NCBI GenBank assembly: GCA_963748545.1
Contig: CAVVJO010000019.1
Coordinates: 1-64,000 of the forward strand
Length of the DNA: 64,000 bases
Reading direction: 5' to 3'
Source: Roseiarcus sp963748545
GTDB lineage: Bacteria > Pseudomonadota > Alphaproteobacteria > Rhizobiales > Beijerinckiaceae
The notes beneath the pieces were generated by a model, which did no database searches, was not told the origin of the DNA, and saw only the letters and a list, made by a program, of their open reading frames with translations. Made by a program: the position numbers and the translations under genes. Numbering within the stretch: position 1 is the first letter of the stretch; every line of letters starts with the position of its first letter. Shown one piece after another: positions 45,317 through 55,362 of the stretch.

Positions 45317-46658
45317 ATGAGTATGGAAAGACCGCAAACGGGTCAGGGCGAGGCCCATCGCCTCGCGACCCTCAAGGCGATGCAACGCCTGCTGCCGCTG
45401 ATGTGCGCGATCTACTTCCTGTCGTTCATCGACAGGACCAATGTCGGCATGGCCAAGTCCGCGCTTCAGCATCAATTCGGAATCACCCCCGAAGTCTATG
45501 GCTTCGGCGCGGGAATCTTCTTCTGGGGCTACGCGCTCCTCGAAGTGCCGAGCAACCTCATGACCTATCGCGTCGGTCCCCGCCAGTGGATCGCCCGGAT
45601 CGCCGTCACCTGGGGCGCCCTGTCTGCGGCCATGATGTTCGTGCAGGGCGATTGGTCGTTCATAGCGCTTCGGGTCCTTCTCGGGATCGCCGAGGCGGGA
45701 CTGTTTCCGGCGCTCATGTATGTGACGACGCTTTGGTTCGCTCAAAAAGATCGCTCTGTCGCCGTCGGATGGATCTATACGGCGCCCTCGATGGGGCTGA
45801 TTGTCGGCAGCATTCTTGGCGGCGCGCTGCTGCAGCTTGACGGGCTTCTGGGGCTGGCCGGTTGGCAGTGGATGTTCCTCCTCGAGGGTCTCCCGACCGT
45901 CATCCTCGGCGTAATCCTCTTTTTCGTGTTCCCGGATCGTCCGAAAACCGCGTCCTGGCTAACCCCGGCCGAGGCCGATGTCCTGGAAAGCTATGCGGCG
46001 GGCGGCGCGAGCCCACACCATGTCAAGGGGGCGTGGCTGACCGCGTTGAAGCAACCGACAACGCTTCTTATGGGCCTCGTCTATTTCTTCAACCAGGTCG
46101 GCTTCGTCGGTCTGTATTTCTTCGCGCCGGCGATGGTCGGACAAATGCATGCGTCGAGCCCGTTTGTTGTCGGGTTGCTCTCGAGTTCGGTCGGAATTCG
46201 GATTCCTCCTCGGCATCCTGATCCTGCCGCGCATTCATCGTCACGTGACCAACGACTTCGTCTTCCTGGCGGTCCTGACAGCGGGCTTCGCGATCAGCGC
46301 TGCGGTCTTCATGATCATCCCGACGCCGGCTGTTCGGATCGGGCTGTTCGTCATCACCGCTTTCTTCGGCGGGGGCATTCTGCCGATCTACTGGGCGGTG
46401 TCGATGAAGCGTCTCCATGGCGTTCAGGCCGCCTCCGGCCTCGCCATGATCAACACGATCGGCTTGCTCGGCGGCTTCGCCGGACCGTACATTTTCGGCC
46501 TGGTCGAGCAGTCCACCGGCACCAGCCTCTCGGCCTTCGGCGTGATCGTGGTTACGGCCGTGATCGGCCTGGCGCTCATCCCGCTGCTTGCCCGATCGTT
46601 CAACGCCAATGCGCACGAGTTCGCCGCGCCGCTCCCTGGCGTCGAAAAGGCGGCTTGA
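45317..46658 (+). CDS. MFS organic-anion transporter (frame interrupted)
   Basis: A 12-helix major facilitator of the anion:cation symporter (ACS) type. The first helix pair contains the signature YFLSFIDRTNVGMAKSALQH, and LRVLLGIAEAGLFPALMYVT follows. One extra base near 46199 separates LSSSVGI from GFLLGILILPRIHRHVTNDF; the span is 3n+1. ACS proteins carry sugar acids, phthalate, tartrate and similar anions. GGGAGG precedes the ATG at 45317, only 24 bp after the BKACE gene. Confidence 0.87.
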
Positions 46659-47100
46659 CCGGACGAGGCGACGCCGGCGGCTTTCGAGGCGAGAACGGCC
46701 TCGGGCGCCGAAGCGGCGTCGCTTACCCGGGTCCTGCGATGGCGCAGGCGATCGAAAGAACCCGGAGCGGCGCGAAGGACAGGCTTCGAATTCGCGCGTT
46801 CCGAAAACTGTGACGCCGCAAGCGCGCCGCGGCCGCGCAGGCGTCGAGGTCAAAGGCGAACGTCGTTCGCCAAGAGCCCTGCGATCCGCTTCCGACTCGC
46901 AGGGCCGTCCGACCGAATCGGGCCGGTCCATTCGCGTAATCGTCGCTCTCATTTCGGCGCGCCAAGTGGAGTTGGCCGAAGGACTATTGAGTTGCTGTCT
47001 CTGGAAATATAGGTAAGGATATATCGCTATTCGCTTGCCTGTCCGCCCGCCTCTGTCCTATCGATAGCGTAGTCTGGGAGGGAGGAAGAAAGGGTGAGGA
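46659..47100. other. Intergenic region before the cox operon
   Basis: A 442-bp gap. The first part is GC-rich with no features I can name. The last 80 bases are AT-richer (GAAATATAGGTAAGGATATA near 47005) and may contain the promoter of the coxC-like gene; no confident -35/-10 pair is visible. Confidence 0.35.
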
Positions 47101-48330
47101 ATGCCGATTCCTCATGACTTCTGGCTTGTCGCGCTTTCGATTGCGATCGCTGTCCAGGGAAGTTTCGTCGGCCTGTCCCTTGCAGTCGAAATTGACGGCG
47201 CAATCGGAATCCGCCGCCGCCTTGCGCTCGCCGGCTCCGCGCTCACCTTGGCGACCGGCATCTGGTCGATGCATTTCGTCGGCCTGCTCGCCGCGAGCTT
47301 TCCGAGCGCCATCGACTATCTCGTCCTTCCGACGCTCGTTTCTTTCTTGATCTGCGTGATTGTGGTCGGCATCGGGGTTTATGCGGCGCGCGCCCCGCTG
47401 CCGCTCAAGCTGCGAATCGCGTTCGGCGCCCTCGCCATGGGCCTCGGCATCTCGGCCATGCACTACGTCGGCATGCGCGCGGTCCACCTCGCTGGGCCGA
47501 CATACCAGGAGGCGCCGTTCGTTGTTGCGTCCGTCCTGGTGTCCGTCGCCGCCAGCGCCTTCGCGCTCCTGACCCTCGGCAGCCGGCCGAGCCGGCCGCG
47601 GCTTTTCCTTGCCGCTGTCGGACTCGGGCTCGCGATCTCCGGCATGCACTATACGGCGATGGCCGGTATGCGGCTCGACCCGCTCTGCTACGACGTCAGC
47701 CGGTTCATTGGAGCGGAATCGGCTCTCTCGCGCAACGCGCTGGCGTTGCTTGCGACGGTCATCGCATTTGGCGTGTCCGCCGCCTTCCTGTTGTCGCTCG
47801 TGCCGGACGACGGCGTGCAATCGTCGCGTCTCTCGTTATCGTCCGAAACGCTCGCGCCCGCGGCAGCGGCCCATATTCCGATTTCGGCGGTCGACCTTGG
47901 GCCGCCCGCGCCGGCCGCCCCGCCGCTCGCTGGAGCCAGGCCGGAACCGCCGCTCGCAACTGTCCGGATCGAGAAGGATGGCAGGACGCGGCATATCCTC
48001 GTCGAGGACATCTACGCCGTTCGCGCCAACGCGCATTACACCTTCATCCACGACGGAAGCCAGGAATACTTCTGCAACCAGTCGATCAGCACGATCGAGG
48101 CCGGACTCGACCGCAGCGAGTTTGCACGCGTTCACCGCAGCTACATTGTCCGGCTTTCCCGAGTGGCGCGCCTCAGGCGGGCGGGTGAAGGCGCGATCGT
48201 CGAACTGGGCGACCCGGTGCGCTGCAGCATCCCGGTCGCACGCGGTCAGTACCGCGAGTTGAAATCGCGGATCGAGGCGCGCCGCACGCCGCGAGAGACC
48301 GCAATTCGTGCAGTCGGTCAGAATACCTGA
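47101..48330 (+). CDS. coxC: CoxC-like MHYT-LytTR regulator
   Basis: A 409-residue membrane regulator. The N-terminal half is an MHYT sensor of seven helices with three motifs (SMHFVG, AMHYVG, GMHYTA) thought to bind a metal and sense CO, O2 or NO. After a Pro/Ala linker comes a LytTR DNA-binding domain (RHILVEDIYAVRANAHYTFI, RVHRSYIVRLSRVARLRRAG). CoxC and CoxH of Oligotropha carboxidovorans share this pairing, and coxC lies just before coxM there as here. It likely controls the cox operon from the membrane. Confidence 0.85.
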   Translation: MPIPHDFWLVALSIAIAVQGSFVGLSLAVEIDGAIGIRRRLALAGSALTLATGIWSMHFVGLLAASFPSAIDYLVLPTLVSFLICVIVVGIGVYAARAPLPLKLRIAFGALAMGLGISAMHYVGMRAVHLAGPTYQEAPFVVASVLVSVAASAFALLTLGSRPSRPRLFLAAVGLGLAISGMHYTAMAGMRLDPLCYDVSRFIGAESALSRNALALLATVIAFGVSAAFLLSLVPDDGVQSSRLSLSSETLAPAAAAHIPISAVDLGPPAPAAPPLAGARPEPPLATVRIEKDGRTRHILVEDIYAVRANAHYTFIHDGSQEYFCNQSISTIEAGLDRSEFARVHRSYIVRLSRVARLRRAGEGAIVELGDPVRCSIPVARGQYRELKSRIEARRTPRETAIRAVGQNT

Positions 48331-48472
48331 CGCATTTCGGCGGCCAAATCAGCCGATTGGTGCGTTCGACCGGCCGGCGGTTCAGCGGCGATTGATTGTG
48401 CGGCGCAACGTCCGGTTGGCTTCGTTTGTCCGATCGGGTCGGAAGTCAAAACCATTTGCTCGGGAGACGCGC

Positions 48473-49336
48473 TTGATCCCCGGATCGTTCGAATACCATC
48501 GCCCATCGAGCCTTAGCGAAGCGGTCGGCCTGCTCGGCCGGCTGGAGGATGCGCGGGTCCTTGCGGGCGGCCACAGCCTTATCCCGATGATGAAACTGCG
48601 CCTCGCCCAGCCGGGCCACCTGATCGACCTCGGCGCGGTCAAGGAGCTCAAGGGCGTCCGCACCGACGGGTCCGAGATCGCCATCGGCGCCATGGCCACT
48701 CAGCACGAGGTGATCGCGAGCGAGGCGCTCGCCGATCGCGTTCCGATCCTTCGCGAGGCCGCGCGGCAGATCGCCGACCCTCAGGTCCGCTATGTCGGCA
48801 CCGTCGGCGGCAATGCGGCCAATGGCGATCCCGGCAACGACATGCCCGCGCTGATGATGGCGCTCGGCGCGACCTATGTCCTGACGGGCGCATCGGGAGA
48901 ACGGCGGGTCGCGGCCCGCGACTACTACCTCGGCATTTACGACACCGCTCTTCAGCCAGACGAGATCCTGTCGGAGATCCGCTTCCCTGCGCCGCCGAAA
49001 CCGCACGGCTGGGCTTATGAGAAGCTCAAGCGAAAGGTTGGCGATTACGCGACCGCAGCGACGGCTGTGGTGATGACCGTCGCCGGCGGTCGGGTCGCGA
49101 CCTGTGCGATCGCGCTGACCAATGTCGCCGACCGGCCGCTTTTTGCCGCTGACGCCGCCAAGGCGGTGATCGGAACGGCGCTCGACAGCCAGAGCCTCAA
49201 GACGGCGGTCGACGCCGCCGAAGCGATCGCCGCCCCCGCCGAGGACGGCCGCGGGTCGGCGGAATACCGGACCAAGATGGCCGGCGTGATGACGCGGCGC
49301 GCGCTCGAGCGCGCCTTCGCCCGCGCGACAACCTGA
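48473..49336 (+). CDS. coxM: CO dehydrogenase medium (FAD) subunit
   Basis: The 287-residue flavoprotein subunit of aerobic CO dehydrogenase, passing electrons from the iron-sulfur subunit to the respiratory chain. FAD motifs are AGGHSLIPMMKLRLAQPGHL and TVGGNAANGDPGNDMPALMM; the C-terminal domain has AYEKLKRKVGDYATAATAVV. The start is a TTG at 48473 (IPGSFEYHRP follows), with GGGAG six bases upstream. It gives the standard length, while the frame open from 48308 adds 55 unlike residues. coxS follows 12 bp after. Confidence 0.93.
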   Translation: MIPGSFEYHRPSSLSEAVGLLGRLEDARVLAGGHSLIPMMKLRLAQPGHLIDLGAVKELKGVRTDGSEIAIGAMATQHEVIASEALADRVPILREAARQIADPQVRYVGTVGGNAANGDPGNDMPALMMALGATYVLTGASGERRVAARDYYLGIYDTALQPDEILSEIRFPAPPKPHGWAYEKLKRKVGDYATAATAVVMTVAGGRVATCAIALTNVADRPLFAADAAKAVIGTALDSQSLKTAVDAAEAIAAPAEDGRGSAEYRTKMAGVMTRRALERAFARATT

Positions 49337-49348
49337 GAAGTCCCCGCC

Positions 49349-49879
49349 ATGTCTGAAGTCCAAGTCGCCGAAATGAAAGTCGCCAAAATCAACGTCGCGA
49401 TGACGGTCAACGGCAAAGCCGTATCGGCCGAAGTCGAGCCCCGCACGCTGCTGGTCCACTATTTGCGCGAGCATCTGAGCCTGACCGGCGCGCACATCGG
49501 CTGCGACACCTCGCACTGCGGAGCTTGCACCGTCGACGTCGATGGGAAATCGATCAAATCGTGCACGATGTTCGCTGTCCAGGCGATGGGGTCGACGGTC
49601 GTCACCATCGAGGGCGTCGCCGCCGCGGACGGAACGCTCCATGCGCTTCAGGAAGGCTTCCGCGAGATGCACGGGCTCCAGTGCGGTTTTTGCACGCCGG
49701 GCATGATCGTGCGCGCGTATCGGCTCCTGCAGGAGAATCCGTCTCCGACCGAAGCCGAGATCCGGATGGGCATCTCCGGCAACCTCTGCCGCTGCACTGG
49801 ATATCAGAACATTGTGAGCGCAATTCAGTACGCCGCCGCCAAGCTTGCTGGCCACGAATTCAGGGAAGCCGCCGAATGA
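49349..49879 (+). CDS. coxS: CO dehydrogenase small (2Fe-2S) subunit
   Basis: The 176-residue iron-sulfur subunit. The plant-ferredoxin-type cluster motif is CDTSHCGACTV with Cys at KSCTMF, and the second cluster is CGFCTPGMIV with CRCTGYQNI. It links the molybdenum site of CoxL to FAD in CoxM. A Val/Lys-rich N-terminal extension of about 15 residues precedes INVAMTVNGK. The stop overlaps the coxL start (ATGA). Confidence 0.95.
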   Translation: MSEVQVAEMKVAKINVAMTVNGKAVSAEVEPRTLLVHYLREHLSLTGAHIGCDTSHCGACTVDVDGKSIKSCTMFAVQAMGSTVVTIEGVAAADGTLHALQEGFREMHGLQCGFCTPGMIVRAYRLLQENPSPTEAEIRMGISGNLCRCTGYQNIVSAIQYAAAKLAGHEFREAAE

Positions 49880-52299
49880 ACGCTCCGACCGTTCCCTCCT
49901 CGCTCGAACGCGCCGAAGGCCTTCAAGGCCTCGGGTGCAGGCGCAAGCGGGTCGAAGACGCGCGATTCATCCAGGGCAAAGGCAACTATGTCGACGACAT
50001 CAAGCTGCCTGGAATGCTGCACGGCGACTTCCATCGATCGAGCCACGGCCACGCCCGCATCGTCAAGATCGATACGTCGAAGGCCAAGGCGGTCCCCGGG
50101 GTGATCGCGGTGCTGACCGCCGAAGACCTCAAGCCGGTCAAGCTCGCCTGGATGCCGACGCTCGCGGGCGACGTGCAGATGGTGCTCGCCGACGGCAAGG
50201 TTCTCTTCCAGAACCAGGAGATCGCCTTCGTCGTCGCCACGGACCGCTATATTGCGGCCGACGCCGCCGACCTCGTCGAGGTCGAGTACGAACCGCTTCC
50301 GGTGGTCGTCGATCCGTTCGAAGCGATGGCGCCGGACGCGCCAGTGCTGCGCGAGGACATCAAGGACAAGACCGAGGGCGCGCATGGGCCCCGCAAGCAT
50401 CCGAACCACATCTTCACCTGGGCCGTGGGCGACCGCGAACTGACCGACGCGGCTTTCGCCAAGGCGGAGGTGACGACGAAGGATCTCCTGAGCTACCAGC
50501 GCGTCCACCCCTGCCCGCTCGAGACCTGCCAGACCGTTTGCAGCTTCAGCAAGGTCACCGGCGACCTCACGATCTATGGCACCTTCCAGGCGCCGCACGT
50601 GATTCGGACCGTCGTCGCGCTGATCGCAGGCCTTCCCGAGCAGAAGATCCACGTGATTGCGCCCGATATCGGCGGCGGCTTCGGCAACAAGGTCGGCGCC
50701 TATCCCGGTTACATTTGCGCGGCCGTCGCCTCGATCGTGACCGGTCTGCCGGTCAAATGGGTCGAGGACCGGATCGAGAATCTCTCGACCACCTCATTCG
50801 CCCGCGACTATCACATGACGACCGAGATCGCGGCCACCCGGGACGGTCGCGTCACGGCGCTTCGCGTCCACATTCTCGCGGACCATGGCGCTTTCGACGC
50901 CTGCGCCGATCCCTCGAAATGGCCGGCGGGGTTCTCCAACATCGTCACCGGCTCCTACGACTTCCCGGTCGCCCATCTCGAGGTCGACGGGGTCTACACC
51001 AACAAGGCGCCTGGCGGGGTCGCCTATCGGTGTTCTTTCCGCGTGACCGAGGTCGCCTACGCGATCGAGCGCGCCATGGACATCATGGCGCAGAAGCTGG
51101 GCCTCGATCCGGTCGATTTCCGCGTCAAGAATTTCATCAAGCGCGAGCAGTTCCCCTACCAGTCCGCGCTTGGCTGGGAGTACGATTCCGGCGACTATCA
51201 TATGGCGATGCAGAAGGCGCTCGAAGCCACCGAGTACCGAAAGCTGCGCGAGGAGCAGAAGGCGCGGCAGGAGGCCTTCAAGCGCGGCGAGACGCGCGAA
51301 GTGATGGGCATAGGGGTCGCGTTCTTCACCGAGATCGTCGGCGCCGGCCCCTCCAAGAACTGCGACATTCTCGGTATCGCGATGTTCGATTCCTGCGAGA
51401 TCCGGGTCCATCCCACCGGCCGCGCGATCGCGCGCATGGGGACCAAGAGCCAAGGCCAGGGCCACGAGACGACCTGGGCGCAGATCATCGCGAGCGAGAT
51501 CGGCCTTTCCGCCGACAGCATCGCGGTCGAAGAGGGCAACACCGACACCGCCCCCTACGGGCTGGGCACCTACGGCTCGCGCTCGACGCCGGTCGCCGGC
51601 GCTGCGATCGCCATGGCGGCGCGCAAGATCAAGGCCAAAGCGCAGATGATCGCCGCTTTCATGCTGGAAGTGCACGAGGACGATCTCGAATGGGACGTTG
51701 ACCGTTTCCGGGTCAAGGGCAATCCGGAGGCTCACAAGACCATGACCCAGCTCGCCTGGGCGGCCTACAACAAAGTGCCGCCCGGCATGGAGCCGGGGCT
51801 CGAGGCGGTGAGCTACTACGATCCGCCAAACATGACCTATCCGTTCGGCGCTTACATCTCAGTGCTCGACATCGACGTCGACACCGGCGTGCACAAGGTC
51901 CGGCGCTTCTATGCGCTTGACGATTGCGGCACGCGCATCAACCCGATGATTATCGAGGGCCAGGTTCACGGCGGTTGCACCGAGGGCTACGGGATCGCGA
52001 TGGGCCAGGAGATCGCCTACGATGAGTATGGCAACGTCAAGGGCGCCTCGCTCATGGACTACTTCCTGCCGACGGCGGTCGAGACGCCGCACTGGGAGAC
52101 GGACTACACCGTGACGCCCTCGCCTCACCATCCGATCGGCGCGAAGGGCGTGGGCGAAAGCCCGAACGTCGGCTCGGTGCCCTGTTTCGCGAATGCGGTC
52201 AACGACGCGTTCAAATTCCTCGGCTCGACCCACATTCCGATGCCGCACGACGCCTATCGCACCTGGCTCGCGGCGGAGAAGTTGGGCTTGCATGCGTGA
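49876..52299 (+). CDS. coxL: CO dehydrogenase large (Mo-Cu) subunit, form I
   Basis: The 807-residue catalytic subunit, oxidising CO with water to CO2 at a Mo-S-Cu centre with molybdopterin cytosine dinucleotide. The active-site loop is AYRCSFR, with Cys386 as the copper ligand; this exact motif marks true form I CO dehydrogenase. The catalytic Glu761 is in GAKGVGESPN. Cofactor stretches include APDIGGGFGNKVGAYPGY, MGTKSQGQGHETTWAQII and TAPYGLGTYGSRSTP. Sequence and length closely follow Oligotropha CoxL. It is translationally coupled to coxS. Confidence 0.96.
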   Translation: MNAPTVPSSLERAEGLQGLGCRRKRVEDARFIQGKGNYVDDIKLPGMLHGDFHRSSHGHARIVKIDTSKAKAVPGVIAVLTAEDLKPVKLAWMPTLAGDVQMVLADGKVLFQNQEIAFVVATDRYIAADAADLVEVEYEPLPVVVDPFEAMAPDAPVLREDIKDKTEGAHGPRKHPNHIFTWAVGDRELTDAAFAKAEVTTKDLLSYQRVHPCPLETCQTVCSFSKVTGDLTIYGTFQAPHVIRTVVALIAGLPEQKIHVIAPDIGGGFGNKVGAYPGYICAAVASIVTGLPVKWVEDRIENLSTTSFARDYHMTTEIAATRDGRVTALRVHILADHGAFDACADPSKWPAGFSNIVTGSYDFPVAHLEVDGVYTNKAPGGVAYRCSFRVTEVAYAIERAMDIMAQKLGLDPVDFRVKNFIKREQFPYQSALGWEYDSGDYHMAMQKALEATEYRKLREEQKARQEAFKRGETREVMGIGVAFFTEIVGAGPSKNCDILGIAMFDSCEIRVHPTGRAIARMGTKSQGQGHETTWAQIIASEIGLSADSIAVEEGNTDTAPYGLGTYGSRSTPVAGAAIAMAARKIKAKAQMIAAFMLEVHEDDLEWDVDRFRVKGNPEAHKTMTQLAWAAYNKVPPGMEPGLEAVSYYDPPNMTYPFGAYISVLDIDVDTGVHKVRRFYALDDCGTRINPMIIEGQVHGGCTEGYGIAMGQEIAYDEYGNVKGASLMDYFLPTAVETPHWETDYTVTPSPHHPIGAKGVGESPNVGSVPCFANAVNDAFKFLGSTHIPMPHDAYRTWLAAEKLGLHA

Positions 52300-52449
52300 G
52301 GGCGGCGACCCCTCATCCGACCGCGCGACGCGGTTCCGTACGCCCTCGCAAGCGGGAGAAGGAAATGCGCGCAGCCCTCGGGCGAGCGCTACGGGGCGCC
52401 GGATGAGCGCCAGTCGGGGCCGACCCTTGTCGGGAGCATCGCCCACCCG

Positions 52450-53340
52450 ATGTCCGTAGCTTCGATCCCGAGAGAGACGATCGCCGCAAGGCTCGCCGAG
52501 GTCGGCTACGTCGCAGACCGCGACCTCGCCACCGCGCTCTGGATGATGGACTATCTCAAACGCCCCCTGCTGATCGAGGGCGAGGCTGGGGTGGGCAAGA
52601 CCGAGGTCGCCAAGGCGCTCGCCCTCGTCCATGACACGGAACTCATCCGCCTGCAGTGCTACGAGGGGCTCGACGCGAGCTCGGCGCTGTACGAGTGGAA
52701 CTACCAGCGCCAGATCATCGCGATCAAGGCGCGCGAGAGTTCGGGCGAAAGCCCCGAATCGATCGAGGCGCGGATCTTTTCAGAGGACTACCTTCTCGAA
52801 CGGCCGCTGCTCGCCGCGATCCGCCGTGACACGCCGCCCGTACTCCTGATCGACGAAGTCGACCGCGCCGACGAGGAGTTCGAGGCCTTCCTGCTCGAAG
52901 TCCTGTCTGATTTCCAGATCACCATTCCGGAATACGGGACCGTCAAGGCGCTGACGATCCCGCGGGTCGTGCTCACCTCCAACGGGACGCGCGAGCTCTC
53001 CGACGCGCTCCGCAGGCGCTGCCTCTACCACTATCTCGATTTCCCCGACGTCGATCGCGAAGCGGCGATCTTGCGCGTTCGCCAACCCGGAATCGACGCG
53101 GCCTTCGCGATCCAGATCGCGCGCATGGTCGCGGGTTTGCGCAAGGAGGAGCTGCGCAAGACGCCGGGCGTCGCCGAGACGCTCGACTGGGCGGCGACGC
53201 TCGCCGGGCTCGGGGTCAGCGATCTTTCCGCCGAGCCGGAGGCCGTGCACGCGACGCTTCTGGCGTTACTCAAGACCCATGAGGACCGCGCCCGGGTGAC
53301 GCCCGAGGTCACGGCGCGGCTGGTCGGGAGGGCGGCGTGA
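52450..53340 (+). CDS. coxD: CoxD AAA+ ATPase
   Basis: A 296-residue MoxR-type AAA+ ATPase needed in Oligotropha to insert sulfur and copper into the CoxL active site. Walker A is GEAGVGKT (44-51) and Walker B is VLLIDEVDRADEEFEAFLLE; sensor regions are RVVLTSNGTRELSDALRRRC. coxE overlaps its stop by four bases. A 150-bp gap separates it from coxL, without a clear terminator. Confidence 0.93.
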   Translation: MSVASIPRETIAARLAEVGYVADRDLATALWMMDYLKRPLLIEGEAGVGKTEVAKALALVHDTELIRLQCYEGLDASSALYEWNYQRQIIAIKARESSGESPESIEARIFSEDYLLERPLLAAIRRDTPPVLLIDEVDRADEEFEAFLLEVLSDFQITIPEYGTVKALTIPRVVLTSNGTRELSDALRRRCLYHYLDFPDVDREAAILRVRQPGIDAAFAIQIARMVAGLRKEELRKTPGVAETLDWAATLAGLGVSDLSAEPEAVHATLLALLKTHEDRARVTPEVTARLVGRAA

Positions 53341-54521
53341 GCGCCTGTCTTGCGCCCGAAAGCACGCTCGGCCTCGGCATGCGACGCCGGCTGGCCGGAT
53401 TCGTGCATACGCTGCGCGAGGCGGGCTATGCGATCGGGCGCGCGGAATTGGGCGACGCGGCGCGCCTGATGGCGAGCGCGCTCGCTGAGCCGCCGGAGCG
53501 ACTGCGCGACGCGTTCAAGGCGCTCTTCGCCTCCAATCGCGGCGAATATGTCCGCTTCGACGAACTGTTCGACGCCTTCTGGCGCGGGCGCGGCGTCAAG
53601 CGCGCCGTTCGAGTCGCCATGACCGGCGGCGGGGCCGGCCGTTCGCCGCGCCTTGGCGCAGCCCCAGGCGGGGCGGGCGGGGATTCGCCCCCGGAGCTCC
53701 TGGCCGCGGACGCGCCGCAGGGGCTTGCGGCCGACGGACGCGGGCGCGAGCGCGGCGCCTCGGCTCAGGAAACGCTTTCGAAAAAGGACTTCGCCCGCCT
53801 GACGGGCGAAGCCGAACGGGCGGAGGCGCTGGCGCTCGCCGAGCGGCTCGCCCGCTCGATGCGCACCCGCCTTTCCCGCCGCGAGCGCCAGCGCCGGCTC
53901 GGCCGGCGGGTGGACCTGCGCGCGACGCTGCGTCGTTCGGTTGCGCGAGGGGGCGAGCCGATCGATCTCAGGTTCCGCCGCCTGAAGCCGAAGCCCCTAC
54001 GCCTCGTCGCGCTGCTCGACGCCTCCGGTTCGATGGAGCTCTATCTCTCGGTCTTCACCCGCTTCCTGCACGCGGTCGCGCAGAGCTTCCGCGAATCCGA
54101 GGCCTATCTCTTCCATACGCGCCTTGCGCATGTGTCCTCGGCGTTGAGCGAGCGTCATCCGCAGCGCGCGCTCGATCGGCTGTCGCTGATGGCGCAGGGG
54201 ATCGGCGGAGGCACAAGGATCGGCGACTGCCTCGCCGAGTTCAACCGCGCCCACGCCAAGCGGGCGATTCACGCGCGCACCTGCGTGATGATCTTTTCCG
54301 ACGGCTACGACACCGGCGCGCCGGAGCGGCTCGCGGCCGAGATGCGCGCGCTCAGCCGCCGCTGCCGGCGGATCGTCTGGCTCAATCCGCTGACCGGGCG
54401 CGAGGGCTTCGCTCCGGTCGCGCGCGGCATGCAAGCCGCGCTTCCCTTCGTCGACCTGTTCGCGCCGGCGCACGACCTCGCAAGTCTCGCCCGGCTCGAA
54501 CCCTATCTCGCGAGGCTGTGA
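53337..54521 (+). CDS. coxE: CoxE VWA-domain protein
   Basis: A 394-residue von Willebrand factor A protein, the partner of the CoxD ATPase in cofactor maturation. The MIDAS metal site starts DASGSMELY (Asp228-Ser232), and the later IFSDGYDTGAPERLAAEMRA carries the third MIDAS Asp. A Gly/Ala/Pro-rich linker at about 95-145 and an Arg-rich stretch (RLSRRERQRRLGRRVDLRAT) precede the VWA fold. It follows coxD by translational coupling; coxF starts one base after its stop. Confidence 0.92.
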   Translation: MSACLAPESTLGLGMRRRLAGFVHTLREAGYAIGRAELGDAARLMASALAEPPERLRDAFKALFASNRGEYVRFDELFDAFWRGRGVKRAVRVAMTGGGAGRSPRLGAAPGGAGGDSPPELLAADAPQGLAADGRGRERGASAQETLSKKDFARLTGEAERAEALALAERLARSMRTRLSRRERQRRLGRRVDLRATLRRSVARGGEPIDLRFRRLKPKPLRLVALLDASGSMELYLSVFTRFLHAVAQSFRESEAYLFHTRLAHVSSALSERHPQRALDRLSLMAQGIGGGTRIGDCLAEFNRAHAKRAIHARTCVMIFSDGYDTGAPERLAAEMRALSRRCRRIVWLNPLTGREGFAPVARGMQAALPFVDLFAPAHDLASLARLEPYLARL

Positions 54522-54522
54522 C

Positions 54523-55362
54523 ATGGGCGTTCTCGAACGCGCCGTCGAGCACGAAGCCAAAGGCGAGGCCTTCGCCATGGCGACCGTTGTGCGAACGCTG
54601 TCGATCACCGCGGCCAAGGCGGGCGCAAAGGCGCTGATCACCTCGGACGGCCAGATCGAGGAAGGCTGGATCGGCGGCGGCTGCGCGCGGTCGGCCGTGG
54701 TCAAGGCGGCGCGGCAATGCCTGATCGACGGCCGGTCGCGCCTCGTCTCGATCGCGCCGCAGGATGGGCTCGACGCGCTCGGCGTCGCGCCTGGGGAGGA
54801 CAGGAATGGGATGCTGTTCGCCAGGAACGCCTGCCCGAGCCAGGGAACGATGGATATTTTCGTCGAGCCGGTGCTGCCGAAACCGAGGCTTCTGATCCTC
54901 GGCGCGTCGCCCGTCGCGGTTGCGCTGGCGACAATCGCGCCGACCTTCGGCTACTCGGTGACGGTCGCGGCGCAGGCCGGCGATCTCAGCAAATTCCCGG
55001 AAGGCTCGCGGCGGATCGAAGGGCTCGCGCCGCCGCCGCCCGCGGGGACCGAGGCCTTTGTCGTGGTCTCGACTCAAGGGTCCGGCGACCGCGCTGCGCT
55101 CAAGGCGGCCGCCGCCATGCCGGCGCGCTACCGCGCCTTCGTCGGCTCGCGGCGCAAGGCGGACACGCTAAGGCGCGAGTTGGCCGCCGAGGGCGTCGCG
55201 CCCGCGGCGCTGGCCGCCGTCAAGGCGCCGGCCGGCCTCGACATCGCCGCGGTCACCTCAGAGGAGATCGCGCTCTCCATCCTCGCCGAAATGACCGCCG
55301 CCCGCCGCCGCGCCGAACCGAATGGGGTCGGATCCGATCCCCCGTCAGGAGTTTTCCCATGA
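54523..55362 (+). CDS. coxF: CoxF XdhC-like maturation protein
   Basis: A 279-residue XdhC/CoxI-family protein that handles the molybdenum cofactor before insertion. It has the N-terminal AMATVVRTLSITAAKAGAKA, LITSDGQIEEGWIGGGCARS and, in the C-terminal Rossmann part, PRLLILGASPVAVALATIAP, STQGSGDRAALKAAAAM and YRAFVGSRRKADTLRRELAA. The conserved Cys in GGGC may bind the molybdenum cofactor. Its stop overlaps the start of an unknown small ORF. Confidence 0.9.
   Translation: MGVLERAVEHEAKGEAFAMATVVRTLSITAAKAGAKALITSDGQIEEGWIGGGCARSAVVKAARQCLIDGRSRLVSIAPQDGLDALGVAPGEDRNGMLFARNACPSQGTMDIFVEPVLPKPRLLILGASPVAVALATIAPTFGYSVTVAAQAGDLSKFPEGSRRIEGLAPPPPAGTEAFVVVSTQGSGDRAALKAAAAMPARYRAFVGSRRKADTLRRELAAEGVAPAALAAVKAPAGLDIAAVTSEEIALSILAEMTAARRRAEPNGVGSDPPSGVFP

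Noticed and set aside
48308..48472. Upstream extension of coxM by 55 residues
   Set aside because: Overlaps the coxC stop region, is Arg-rich and unlike any CoxM; the TTG at 48473 with GGGAG fits the family start exactly.
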